NCBI RefSeq assembly: GCF_000003815.2
Contig: NC_049994.1
Span: 17,291,476-17,355,475 of the forward strand
DNA: 64,000 nucleotides
Reading direction: 5' to 3'
Origin: Branchiostoma floridae
Taxonomy: Eukaryota; Chordata; Leptocardii; Amphioxiformes; Branchiostomatidae
Under the pieces are notes generated by a model. The model ran no database searches. It saw only the letters and a list, made by a program, of their open reading frames with translations, and had not been told where the DNA came from. Made by a program: the position numbers and the translations under genes. Below are positions 1 through 12,380 of this stretch, piece after piece (positions within the stretch are counted from its first letter, which is position 1; each line of letters starts with the position of its first letter).

Positions 1-3000
1 ATCTTCCTTAACATGATGATGATCTTCCTCAAAGACTTCTTTGGAACTCCTCAGCTTTCCCTCTGCAGAAAGGTAATAAGATGTCTTCTTCACACTGGTT
101 GCATCTTCTACATGATGTTTTTCGCCGTCTGGCTTTTCGTTAGCCTGACCTGGCACTTTGACACCGTGAGCTTTCAGGTGGGACTGGGCATGGGCGATGG
201 CGGCCGCGATAACGGCCTTACGTTTAGCCTTCTCCGCGGCAGCAGCTTTCTGGGAGAGCGTTTGCCTGACAGGTTTGACCTTGGTGCCTTCTCCCCTTTC
301 CGCATTCTCACGCTCCTTTTTGTCGTCATCTTCTTCTAATCCTTGCAAACGAATTATCGCAGGTTTTATCTTTTCAAGTTTGGTCACCGTCTCGTCGTCA
401 GGATTTTCTGACAGCAGATTTTCGGGATGGGGTGCCTTGTCTTCTTCCTCACTTCCCGTGTTGTCTAGGTCGTCTTGGTTGTCTTCGGACTCCTTAAAAA
501 TCTGCTCTTCTTTCTTGATTTCGTCCACTTGATCCTCAGGCTCCGCAACTGCCAGGTTCAGATTTTCGACAGGCTTTGGATTCTTAATTATAAACTGCGG
601 TCCATCGTCTTCTTCTATATTTTCTCCAGCAGCCTCCATTCCGTTACTTTCTTCATCTATGTCTTCCACAGTTCCTGACGCGCCGTCTTCATTTTCTTTC
701 CCTGACTCTTTCACAGACTTATCCTTTTTGATTTCGTCCACTGGGTGCCCAGGCTCTACCACTGCCAAGTTCAGATTTTCGACAGGCTTTTGAGTCTTAA
801 ACTGAGGTCTATCGTCGTCTTCTTTTATAGTTTCTCCAGTCTCCCTTTCACTCCCTTGTTCATCTACTAGTATATCTTCCACAGACCCTGACGTGCCCTG
901 ATTTCCATCCATGTCACCAGTTGTCTGTGCTACGTCGAAAGTTTCTTCCTTCTTCAGATCACTTTTATCGTCGTTCTGCAAGTGTTTACCTGCCTCTTCA
1001 ACAGTCTCTTCAGCTATCTTGGCCCTAATGACACTAAGAAATTCCGGTGGAACCATCTCCTTTGCTTCTTCAAGAGCCTCCTCTTTTTCTTCTTCAGATC
1101 CCCCCTTCATCTTCTTCACCACCTTCGCGACCTGCAGCATCCTCTGCATCAGCTGGACCCTCCTCGCGATGCTGTTTGCCTCCGCTGCCCCTACGTCATC
1201 CCTGTCTTCCTGTGGGACAGCTTGTGCTGTATCTGGTGACTGTGCTTGAGGAAGATTGTCCTTTTCCCGTGCGTGCGCTCGTTCTTCGACTTCGCGACGA
1301 AGCTTTGCTATAGCCTCCATTGCCAGCTCGGCTTGGCTTTTGCTTCCAGATTCCGAAACACCGATGTTTTCATTTGCCTCTGGCTCAGCGTCATTCTTGT
1401 CTTCCTGTTGGGCAGCTTGTGCTGTTCGAGGTGTATGATTGTCCTGCTCCTTTGCCTGCGCTCTTTCTTCGACTTCACGACGAAGCTTTGCTATAGCCTC
1501 CATTGCCAGCTCGGCTTGGCCTTTACCTCCAGATTCCGAAACACTAACACTGTCGCTTGCCTCAGCGTCGTTTGTGTCTTCCCCTTCGGCAGCTTGAGTT
1601 GTTTCAGGAGTAAAGTTGTGCTTTTCCCGTGCGTGCGCTCGTTCTTCCACTTCGCGACGTAGCTTTGCTATAGCCTCCATTGCCAGCTCGGCTTGGCTTT
1701 TGCTTTCAGACACCACCACGTTGATGTTTTCGTTTGCCTCAGCGCTGTCGGTGTCTTCCCCTTCGTCAGATCGATTTCCGAAGTCCTTGTTCTCTGATTT
1801 CTGTTCCGTTTTCGTGGTCTCTTCCTTGGACTGTAGCAGCTGGTTCTGGTTTCCAGCGCCTGCTTTAAATTCTGCCATGGTTTCTAGAATCTTGTTCGTC
1901 TTTTCCGCCTTACTATGACTCTTTAGTGGCTCATCCAATGTTTCAATCAGCCGCTCGCTGTCGACAATGCCGTTAACACTGTCTGTGCCCCCCGAAATTT
2001 TTCTTTCTTTCTGGGTAACTTGTCCTTCGCCCTTACTTGATCCATCAATAGCCATGTGCTTAAGATTACGTAACGCATTGACTTGCTGCAGAACATTAAA
2101 GACGTTGCCATCAGAACCTAGCTCGCCGTCTTGGCTTGGAGAGGCCAGGTCTTGTGCGATTGTAGAAGTTGGCGTAGAGTCGTCCTTGGTGATCTCTTCG
2201 CGTTCCTCCTCTTTGTTTTCGGACGTTGCAGACAGGTCTACAGCGTCCAACGATGTAGGCACCTGAGCATCTTCTTCTACACTAACAGTATGTTCCTCAA
2301 GCCCTTCAGCGGCCTCCATAGCATGCTTTATCGCTTCTATAACTTCAAGTTTCCTTTCTTCATTTTCAGGTGCGAGAGCCACCTGTTGGTTCTTAGCCTC
2401 TGGACTGGTTGGAGTACCTTGTGCCCGTTTTGCGATTGCCACTTGCTTCTTTATCGCTTCTGCTAAAGCTATTGCAGCATCTTCCTTGTTAGAAGATGTC
2501 GACTCCTCTTGGATGGCAGCTTTCTGAGCAGAATCTTTCTTGTTAACCTCTATGCGTTCTTTATCGTTGTTTTTGGAGGCTTTTGCGTTGTCAGAAGTCT
2601 CTTCAAGCCCTTTTGCCGCATTCATAGCATGCTTTATCGCGTCTAGGACTTGGCGTTCCCTCTCACCATTATTTGTTGTCAAAGCCCTTTTCATCTCTTC
2701 CGATGCCTTGGACGCCTTTTTCTCCACTTCTGCACCAGTCACACTTGCCTGACGCTCCTTTGCGAGCGCCATGGCCTTCATAATCGCCGCTAAAGCACCC
2801 GCAGGACCTTCACTGTTGGCAACAATCTTGGTGGCCTCGTCTTTCTCACCTGACTGGAGTATTATTTTCGGTGATTCTGGTCCTTTTGCTGTTTCTTTTG
2901 CTCGTCCGTGGTTTTCAGAGCTTTCTGTGTTCTCCTCGTCGCTGGAATGTTTGTCCTTTTTGGTCTCCGGGTGCAGCCGTCCAGACTGTCGAAGCCTCTC

Positions 3001-6000
3001 TCTCACAGGGGAGGGCAATGGAGGGTGTTCGGCTGGCTTTTCGGTACCCTTTTCAAGGTCACTTTTTGTTTCAAGGTCACTTGCTGCTTCATCTATCTTG
3101 GTCCTAATGGCGCTCAGAACTTCAGGTGGAAACATCTTCTTTGCCTCTTCAAGAGCCTCCTCCTTTTCTTCATCAGATCCCTCTTTCATCTTCTTCACAA
3201 CCTTCGCAAACTGTACCATCCTTTGCATCAACAGCATCTTCTCCGCAATGCTGTTTGCGTCGGCTGCCCCAGCGTCGCTCGTGTCTTCCCCTGGGGTAGG
3301 TATCGCTGTGTCCGGGGTAGGATCGACGATTTCGGCATTCTCTTCAGCCTGGCTGCTGGACTCCTTGGCTTGTTTCTTGACTTCCTTGTTTTCTTCGCCA
3401 ACCTGACGACACAAAGACGGTCGTTAAGGAGACAGCTCCGTGATCGGCGACATCTTTAAGAAGCGACAGGAAAGTCGACGGTAGCGTCAACTGCTTACTA
3501 AGGTTGGCAAGCAGTTTTTTTATATTTTGACAGTTTTGTTCTCCGTGTACAAAAAAAAATGCTTCATCACAATCTCTATTCCAAAAAGTATCCTGACCGA
3601 AGTAGCACTGGTATGGAATAAGAATCACAAGATGTGACCAAAGAATTACACGAGGCATTCATGTTCTAATTTACATCTTTATTTCTATTCTGTAGACGTC
3701 GCTTTGATAGGAAAGCGAGTGCATCAGAGTTTACTGGACAATCGGAGCATCATCCTTCATTAGATAAGTCACAACTCAATAACCTCCAAGCAGATGTGAG
3801 GATTCGACTCAGTCTCGGTATTTCATGCGTGTTTTGCAATATCTAGTTCATTTTGATCTTGTAGTTTTTCACCTCTTCCTAGAAGCGATGTGGGACAGGG
3901 AACAAATGTGCACTAGTACTACTAGTAGTAGAGAGGGACGTATGTAGTAGATACTATCCTTCTTTACAGACCTCCTTGATGGCTAGTAGTTTGCTGTAAC
4001 TTTTCCAGCTGATTTGCACTGTTGTCTCTATATTAAATGCCGTCAGAAAACAGCAACAAAAGACCCCAACAAAGCCATAGAAAACCGCTAACCATCTCTA
4101 AAGAACCAAATAACCATCAACTCTAACATCTGCTTGGAGATTAAATAGAACTCATCAGGATGAGTTTAAAGCGCGCCGCCTACCGGACGCGGTTGGGCGT
4201 GCACGCTCTCCTTGTGCTTCTGATGTTTGTGTACCCCATGTCCGGCTTCCATGCGGTCCTCCTCCTGCGTGTGCTGCAGACTCTGCTTCAGGCCCTTGTG
4301 GAGAGCCTCGCTGTGCTTCCCGCTCAGAACGCCTGCGGAAGGGTGCTATGGAAGGGGGGGGGGTGTATAAGCATATTTCAGACTCCCCACGTCGCAGGAA
4401 ATACAATGTAGACACTAGCCAATCCAAACCTTACGTTAATGAGATATCCCTATTTCTCAAATTGTAGGTTTTGACCGGCTAACTTAATATCTGGTGTGTT
4501 ATCTGCCTATTTCTAACGATATGTGGAAAGCTAAATTGAAAGAAATACAGAAAATCTAAGTTTCTTGACAAGTGCAATATTGTTTCAATCAGTAGTATTT
4601 TTGTCAAACTTTTCGTTCTTTCTTCAAATTTTGGTGGAATCAAATTTTTACAAAGCACAAACCTTATGTCCTTCTTCCCCCTCTGGTTCAACCATCGGTG
4701 CGTGTCCCTCATGGGCCTTGAAAAGAGGGAGGGGTGAAGAAATGTTAATCAGCAAGAATAGAGATGGAAAACTGATGACTTTAAAATCCTACCAACCATA
4801 GCTAGCTAAGGGGAGGTAAAAGGCTACCCTTACCTTGTCTGTACTCAGTATGTAATTGTACGGTATTGAAATAAGCTACAAACGTGAGTGTATTGCCAGC
4901 CTTCGTCTCAATGACAACTTCGTAATGCGAAACTTCCAGCTTGAAGGTCATGTGAAACGTGTTTACCTCATGTGGGCTCCCAGACTGCACCGCGTTGTGG
5001 CCCCTGAGGAAATCGGGGACCATTTCCGATGCGTCACTTCCGTCTTCTCGCGAGATCTCGCCCACGTGACGCATGACCTCCTGCATCTTCATCACACTGC
5101 TCACCTGACTCTTGCGTCCGTACCTGACGTGAAGAAATGACGTTTATTAGCTGATCACTGAGTTAGCCTGCTAGTCAGGTAGTACTGACCAGGTTAGAGT
5201 CACCAGTTATTAGCAGAGTTTAGGCAAATAATTGTTGTTTTTTGCTCAGGCAAATTATTCCTCCTAAACAAGGTCACACACCCAAAATTGACCTTGACCT
5301 TCTTCTTCCCAGCGCCTATCCACATACCAAATATCATTGCAATCCATCCACAAGTTCTAAAGTTATGCTGACCACAAATATCCGGAAACCCAAAGACACT
5401 GCAGACAGACTGCTACAATTGCAAGTTGATATAAATGATAGCAGAAATTCATTCAAGCCAGAAAGCCAGCCGACATGCCATGGTCTCTTAATTTTGTCAT
5501 TCATCCAGTCATTCGCTCATCCATCCATCGACACATTCATTCATTTTTCTGTGTAAAAAACGCCATTGAGTATCTGACCTTGAGATGTAACCTTCGACCT
5601 TCTGCTCCGGCTGCCGGAAGTGCTGTGACGACACCTTCTCCACGTCAGCAGGCTTCACTGCTATGACGTCACTTGAGATGGGACGGAGGAGTTTGCTCAG
5701 GACCGGGTTGCTTTGCTCGTTCTATTAATGTAAACAGATTGGATGTTTTCAGGCACGTGACCATGGCGTAATCTAGATATCATCTAGCGTCCGCCAAGTT
5801 ATGACTTTCCTGACATCATGACCAGTGCGTTCTAAATGACCTCGCGACGGTCCCGCCATCTTCGATCCGTCCATTCCACCAAGATGGCGGATTTGAATAT
5901 CACTAGTTATATCCGTTGGTAGTTTCTTTAGGCGGATAGATCATAGTGAATTAACATTTTATTGTACACTGCCATGTCTTTCTCCTGATGATTATTTCAC

Positions 6001-7359
6001 CATCCAACTACATTCCCAAGTGTAATGCTAACTCCCACCGCAATGTGATGCTGTTGTTCGTCTACTTGCACATCTATACAGCTATAGATCAATGCGTACA
6101 CAGATGTCATACAAAACGTTGTTGGGCATAGCAATATCGATCTTCGAACTCAGTAACTCGATTAATACCTTATGTTGTTTCTTCTTCGTCTTCTCTTCGT
6201 CGGCCTTCAAGTTTTGAGCGAGCTTTATGACACAAAGCAGCATGGAAAGAAATAGACACGAAATCAGTGACACTACAGAAATTAGAAAAGCTTAAGGGTT
6301 TGCAAATATGAATTTTTAAAAAAATAGCTCTTGCAATGTGACAAAACAAAAGTTAGGTCTAGAAGTCTTAACAATTTTATGTTCATATTCCACGTTCTGT
6401 TTTGTCTTGCCCATTACTTGATTGGAGTAGATTTAATTTTTAACAGTCCAAATTTTATTCGTTGTAATGTATCACACATTTCAACCTCAGTATAGGCTGC
6501 GATTTTACAACATAAATCATTTTTTCTTTTTCACCTTCTCCTCGACGTGTTTAGCCCAGTCCACAGGAAAGGTCTGCCTCTCCGCAGGGGGTTCGATTCC
6601 CGCCTTCTTCTCCAGAAACTTGTTCACCAGAGCTTTCTTCTGATGCCACTTGGGACCTGAAGGCGAAGGGACAGAAACAGCGGGTCGTGAGGATTTAGAC
6701 TTTTTCTACAAGTGAAATATTTTCTGAATCAAGCGGTAATAAAAGAGAAGGACCAAACTGGAAATAGAATAGAATGGATTCTGCAGGGCTACTAAGCCTC
6801 TAACAGTCACTCGTTGTCAGGGGATAATTTGTGACGATTGGGCCCTTCCACTGAAGGAGTTCTGGCCGTTTGAAGAGCTGCTAGTGGTCATGCTTGATCG
6901 GGTAAAGCGAAGGAGCGTGGAGTTCCGAGATTCCATCTTCCATAGAGCTGTTTCAAAAAAGCAACTCGAGAGACAGAGAGGAGAGAGAGAAAGTGAGAGA
7001 GACAAAACGTGAGAGAGAGAACGAGTGCGATGTATACATAGAGAGAGAGAGAGCGCGATGTAGAATGAATAACAGAATCGAAAGAACGCAAAACAAAGAA
7101 TTCATCAAAGATGTACGTCATGTATTGGACCACGGAACATATGGCTAGCACTAGAGTACAAATGTCACGGGACAGACCAACAGAACAACTCCCGGGCGAT
7201 CAATCTGGTTGGCTATTAGGATTAAGATCCAACTTTATATAATGCCACTACTAAAAAAAAGATTAAGTTTCTGTTGTGAAGAGACTTACTTTTTGGCCGG
7301 AGATTTGCCAATGTGCAGCTGAGAACAGCAGCCATCACGAGAAATATCCCCAACTTCAT
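1..7359 (-). CDS. Secreted acidic Glu/Lys-rich repeat protein, 5' part (runs off left edge)
   Basis: Function not recognised. I rebuilt eight exons on the minus strand: 7359-7290, 6656-6535, 6222-6169, 5721-5579, 5123-4967, 4716-4663, 4345-4184 and 3402-1. All introns are GT-AG and every phase agrees, giving at least 1388 codons with no stop at the edge. Exon 1 encodes an N-terminal signal peptide (MKLGIFLVMAAVLSCTLA), so the product should enter the secretory pathway. Residues about 24-254 are mixed polar; exon 7 is His/Lys-rich. The 3.4 kb last exon is dominated by Glu, Lys, Asp, Ala and Gln with many KK, KR and RR pairs. It contains three tandem 60-residue repeats and two other duplicated modules, and no recognisable catalytic domain. 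Signal peptide, acidity and paired basic residues resemble granins in composition, but no granin signature was seen. A matrix or mineral-associated protein is equally possible. The exon model is firm; the function is open. Confidence 0.8.
1005..3258 (-). repeat. Internal coding repeats in the acidic secreted protein
   Basis: On the minus strand the last exon holds three kinds of in-frame duplication. A helix-like module of about 58 residues starting ANSIA and containing KVVKKMK and EEKEEALEEAK occurs at 3258-3085 and again at 1179-1005. A block containing QAELAMEAIAKLRREVEER occurs at 1701-1628, 1521-1448 and 1341-1268, spaced by exactly 180 bases, so it is a threefold 60-residue tandem repeat. 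A block containing KPVENLNLAV occurs at about 810-738 and 600-518, which is outside this span. All copies are open and in the same frame, as expected for a protein growing by internal duplication. Confidence 0.8.
5235..5400 (-). repeat. Fragment of the dispersed repeat also found at 55740-57885
   Basis: Read on the minus strand, this intronic stretch matches the first part of the 1045-bp repeat unit near 55840-55930. It shares the phrases for a TTTGTGGTCA start, a GATATTTGGTATGTNGGTAG core and AGGTCAAGGTCAATT. It lies in intron 4 of the acidic secreted gene and has no coding potential of its own. Confidence 0.55.
6969..7066. repeat. GA-rich microsatellite
   Basis: An imperfect GAGA run with interspersed GCGATGTA units lies in intron 1 of the acidic secreted gene. 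No gene signal was seen in it. Confidence 0.8.
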
Positions 7360-9130
7360 CTTTCCTTACACTCCTCCGAGCGGAACGGGTGTGTGAGTTT
7401 TGTTCCGCGCCGACTTGTTATGGCGCAACAATTTTGACGACGTTTTTTGCACTAAAAAACCAATGTGAAATGGACGAGACTATTTTGCGTGGGTACTTTT
7501 CCTTAAAACAACATCCGTGTTCGTTTAAACTTTAATTTTTCGCTTGCGTTTACGATATTAACATAGAGAAAATGCTTTTGTAAACTCTTGCGCATAGTAT
7601 CATAAGTAAGAAGGAACCCTTTGAGGTAGATGTGATGACAGAAAAAGGATTCATTATTTGTCTCACCCCTTTTTTTATTGTATTCTGATGACGTATCCTG
7701 TCCTTGTCTGGAGAAGATGTTCAGTTATTGATTGACGCAAGCTGCCACGTCCGCACACTGATGTGGCTAAACTACGTTCATACTATGGTTGACATCAACA
7801 CGCACATCGCAGAAGGACCAAGGACCTTGCGAAGACTGAGCATCTAATCCGCGAAACAAAATGACACTGCGACATTTCTTCAGCTAGGGTCAAAATTTGA
7901 CATGCTCGCGTGAGACAAGGCTGTTTTATGTATACGAGTAGTTTATCTATACTATTTACTAACGAAGACTTTACTCCTCTCTTGCGCAAAAACACATATG
8001 AGCAAGGACTGAAGAAAGATGTCATTTTCGGAGCGTTGGACCATAAGCAATCATTCCTGAATCCAAAAATAAGCAAAACGAAATGGCTGTTTTGATTTAA
8101 AAAAAAAAAAGTCTTGCGTTACTTTGCCTTAAGACAAGAATGAACACTCCTTGGTGTTAGGTACACCATTACCCTGTCCAAGTTGTCAAGTTGCACTTTT
8201 TTTTCATCGCTCTATCGGGAAAATTCACCCATACTTTTTGTTTATACCATACTCGAGCACTCGAGCGCCAAATATGTTGTCTACAGAAAATGTGATCCAT
8301 GATATAAATATCAAATGGCCCCCTGTGCGCTCACTTGCAACAGCTGTCTTCCCTGTCGAATGCACCTTTTGTTTTGCGGCCTTCTTTCTTTCTGAGAACT
8401 GACTCAGGGGCTTTTAGCCAAATAAGGACAATAACAGCTTTGGATCAGACAGCGACCATTTCCGCTCGTACAAAAATGACGTCATTAAAGAACACAGAAC
8501 TTGACATTGGTTGGTAGCGAGAATATGACGTCATTGCAGGTTCATTATGACATCGTAATGAACTATTGTTTTCGCTGGGCTCGTGAAAGGTCGTTTTATG
8601 GTCTTATATTCAAAGGAAGAAATATGAAAGCTGTTTGGGTATGTNNNNNNNNNNNNNNNNNNNNNNNNNNNNNNNNNNNNNNNNNNNNNNNNNNNNNNNN
8701 NNNNNNNNNNNNNNNNNNNNNNNNNNNNNNNNNNNNNNNNNNNNTAGTATTGGGTTTGTCTTGAAATGAATTATGATGATGCCATTGAATCCCTACAATT
8801 ACATGCGTGGCGAAAATGTATTTTAGGGTGAACTTCTTAGGAGCAAAGTTTAAAATTTCGCGGCTTTGTGTGGACCAATCAACTTCGCTCTTCCAAAAGA
8901 GTGCCATTTCCCCACCCCAAAAGATCATTCTTCATTCCGGTCACGGGTCCGACAGGCACTGCCTATTTTGGGCAACTAAGGCGTTCACCGCGCGCATTGG
9001 TACCGTCATCAGATCCCCCGGACAAACTTGTTTATTGATTCCGTCCACATCCGCGAGACTTGTAAACAAAGTAGTCCCACCTCCAAAACCTCTCCCTACA
9101 CACACTCCACATAACTAATACTGGCATTTT
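7360..9130. other. Intergenic region between divergent genes
   Basis: This stretch separates the 5' end of the minus-strand secreted gene from the 5' region of BICRA. It is mostly AT-rich non-coding DNA with an assembly gap at 8645-8744. Short open frames here have no splice context or family resemblance. The promoter of the secreted gene should lie just above 7359, but I saw no clear TATA box. Confidence 0.5.
8645..8744. other. Assembly gap (100 N)
   Basis: A run of exactly 100 N, a common placeholder for a gap of unknown size. Distances across it cannot be trusted. Confidence 0.98.
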
Positions 9131-9179
9131 CAAAAGAAAACAAGAACAGCTACCCCATGGTAACTTTTGCGCCCAGAAA

Positions 9180-9297
9180 GAAGAAGTTTTGCTGCAGAGT
9201 TTGTGAAATTTGTTGAAATGTCAGACGACAGGATGTGTGTGGAGCCCGTGCTAGCATGCCGGGAAACCCCGTGCGTCTGTGGCGCGCTCCCGCACGG
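9180..9297 (+). promoter_or_regulatory. Candidate non-coding first exon and CpG-rich 5' region of BICRA
   Basis: The sequence becomes GC- and CpG-rich from about 9240 to 9650, unlike its surroundings. A strong donor-like GTGAGT at 9298 follows a plausible leader. The first coding exon of BICRA begins at a 3' splice site (TTTCTCTTCCAG ending at 13232), so at least one upstream untranslated exon must exist, and this is the best candidate seen. The start of transcription cannot be fixed from sequence alone. Confidence 0.35.
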
Positions 9298-9383
9298 TGA
9301 GTGTTTTCTGAATATTATTTTGTGATAAAATTTTCGGGGGAAACGCGCCGAACACAGCGAAAATCCGCCTGCAGCCCCAGATC

Positions 9384-9500
9384 GCACCTCTCTGCTTGCA
9401 AAACGCAGTCGTTGCGTTATTTGGGGGTTGCAGGGGACCGGCGCGTTTTCCCAAAGCGGTGAAAGTGCGTAGGTGCCGTTGGTGGGCCCCAGGTCACGTA
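9384..9500. repeat. 117-bp segment, copy 1 (BICRA 5' region)
   Basis: This segment is repeated without gaps at 11931-12047, with only a few substitutions. Here it sits in the GC-rich 5' region of BICRA. The second copy lies inside a transposon-like element. See the finding on sequence capture. Confidence 0.85.
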
Positions 9501-11930
9501 GACCTGCGCAGCTCGGTAAAATCCGGCCAGAAAAGCCGCCGAGTTTTCGGCGATGTCTCGGTCTCTGTGTGCCGAGCTGACGGCCAATTTGTAGCGGGTT
9601 TTTGCGCCCGTCTGGTTCCAAATCCGGACAGGGTGGTTTGTGGGTGGGTGGGGGTGATTTCGGGGGCCTACAAGGACAATTACTGCGACGTCTAAGCTCG
9701 TATTTTTGCATAAAATTTTTGTACTGACGACAGCGATCAACTGCAGTCTCCCTTTCTGCCCTCCCCCTTTCGAACTTCCCAAAGCCGCCGTGTAGTTACT
9801 TACTGATGTTGGGTGTTCATTTAGCGATATCGGGGGTGTAAGAAACATAACTGTACTCCAATATTGTATAATATTTGCTCACATAGCGTCGTTTTATCAC
9901 GAGCCCATCTGGCTACGTCAAATCTCGAGCGGAGGGGCCCCTTTGCAACGTAAAATTTGCCATCAGAGTAACTTTGGTAGAGTTCTGGCCGTCTTTCCCC
10001 TTCCAACATTCTTGATCACTGGTCGAATTACCAGTATATGTATTTTCTTGAATAAATTTTATGCTAGTTGATTAGTTTCTTGGCCGCTAAGCGAGCATTT
10101 GTGTGTCCTCCCTCCCCCGTTTGAAGTCCGCCATGACAGGCGACACTAAGCGGGGTTTGGACGAGTTTTTGTCGGGACTAGAACGCTGAAACGCCCGTGT
10201 GCACCACGCTAAACTGCAGGGAGTTCTGTGGTTGGTGGTGGGAGCGATTCACACGGAAGCAACATTTGGGAGGAAACTGGAACTGATCGGCCAAATAGAT
10301 CCGTCTTTGACCACGACAGCTTGGGGCACCACAAGGGTGTTTCCAGTCTGTGCATAACTAATGAGACCAAGAAGCACGCAATGTTTCACAAAACCCGTGT
10401 TTTTACTCTCAAAAGTTCACTTCTATACGTTTCTTCTTGTGTTTTTCTCCCCAAAATAAATGATGAAAAGGAACTTTTGAGAAGATTTGTAATATTTTGG
10501 ATGAAGGGTTTGATGAACAGGCACTGTCTGCATGGGGCAGCTGAAAAGAGAAACTATTTTCTGCCAGGTCTGACATCTTGATTGGGCAGTGACGTGTCAG
10601 TCTCTGATTGGTGGAGAGGTGCCTGAGTGTCATGCATCCCCAGTGAGGACCTTTGGAAGCCATCTATTCAAAATAGACCAATGACAGCCAGCCAGACACA
10701 CTTGTCGCTTGTGTAAGATAATCTGTCAAATCAGCCATGGTCCCAATGTTTGTGAAAACACAGTCCTATCCTTATAGCATGTTAAACATACACTGTCAAA
10801 ATGCAATGTTTGCCCCCTCCCCCACAATTTCCACTTGGTTACCATGATTACATAATGAACTTCAGCTAAGACATTGTCAATTGAATGTCTGGGAAAAGAT
10901 GTCTATCTTCCCTCCTTGTTTACAATTACACTTTCTGTTAAACTCATGCTACCATGTCGGTTGTTTATGTGTTATGTAATTGTTTTTAGTCCTGTTCCCA
11001 CCCAAAATAGTATGGAATGACCCATGTCCCCTTTTGGTACATGTAAGTTTTCCCTTATAATATTCCCTTATAATATAATGTCCCTGTACACTCATCATCT
11101 CTACAATCAAACATTAAGTTAGTAAGACATTGATTGATCATGTCATGGGCAAAGGAAAAGAAATAACATCAACGGCATCTACACCAACGAAATACCTTGA
11201 TGAAGGTTGAATATCCAGGTGATAAGATACACCAGATAGCAGTTATTTAACTTATTTTAAGGAAATTAAAAGTTATATGAAAAATAATATCCAGTTTTAT
11301 GAGAAACTGCCATTTAACAGTTCCATTCCATTAAGTTCCAATTTTTGGGTCGGATGAGGTAATGTTTTTTCCGTCCCAACAAGCAAATTTATGTTCTGGG
11401 ATGGAGGGATGAGTCCTGGTAGCCTGGTTTCCAAACCCCAGCCCGATCTCAAGTATATATATCGCGCAACACGAAAGATATTTGAGGTTGGGGTATGGTA
11501 TCCAGGCTAGGGTACTGGAGGCACCCCTTAATTGACACCAGCCCCATAACAATTCCCTGGTGTGTACTAATTAACTGAGTGGGCAGGCCGCACTCCTAGC
11601 ACTATACCATGCTAATCATTTAAAAATGGAACACATGGTCCAGGGTTGGACAAGTCCACTAGCCCGATTGTCCAGGGCAAGTGAAAGTGCTTATCGGGCA
11701 AGTGTATATCCTACCCCACTTGTCTGATCAGGCATGTAAGATTTATCCATGAGTGAAATGTTGATGTACTTTTTACCTTTAACAGTCATGGCATCAAGCA
11801 CCGGTCAACACAGAAAAAAGAGCCAATGATAAAAGAATTCCATTGCTGGAAATAAAAATTAATAGAAAAATGTCATTTAAATTTCGGGCAAGTAAAAAGT
11901 TGGTTTGGGCAAGTAATTGTTTTGCAGATT

Positions 11931-12047
11931 GCACCTCTCTGCTTGCAAAATGCAGTCGTTGCGTTATTTGGGGGTTGCAGGGGACCATCGCGTTTTCCCT
12001 AAGCGGTGAAAGTGCGTAGGTGCCGTTGGTGGGCCCCAGGTCACGTA
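11931..12047. repeat. 117-bp segment, copy 2 (inside the transposon)
   Basis: Gap-free copy of 9384-9500, lying inside the element at 11641-13151. The flanks of the two copies are unrelated. Confidence 0.85.
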
Positions 12048-12380
12048 TATACTTACTCTATAGACAAGTGAATTTTAAAACTAGAAAGGCCGACATTTGC
12101 TTGAGAGCAAATACAGCATATTTCAGCCATCTCCCTCATGCAACAATAGGCCTTGAGGTCGTTGACCCCTTTGGCCATTGGAAAATGACCAAAAAAATCC
12201 CAAATATATCATTTTAAAGTGGTCCATGCAAAAAATTATACATGGGTCATTTGAATAGATATCTAGAGCACCCCTTTACCAATTTACGGGTCCTCACCTC
12301 ACCTCACCTAGTCCCATCCTCATCAGGAGGGTCGGGGACTATGGTTGCCTCCAGCACAAGTCTTAATTTACGGGTCATTA

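Noticed and set aside
911-3459. Plus-strand Ser/Phe-rich frames
   Set aside because: Shadows of the minus-strand acidic protein exon, which is open across the whole stretch.
6586-6602. GGTTCGATTCCCGCC-like B box of a tRNA on the plus strand
   Set aside because: It is the complement of the minus-strand exon 6656-6535 coding for AGIEPP; there is no A box at the right distance and no cloverleaf.
9397-9460. Resemblance of the 117-bp segment to the 3' part of U1 snRNA (ATTTGGGGG, then GGGGAC...TTTTCCC)
   Set aside because: No U1 5' end (ATACTTACCTG) upstream, the Sm-like site is imperfect and the stem does not pair well. Likely chance.
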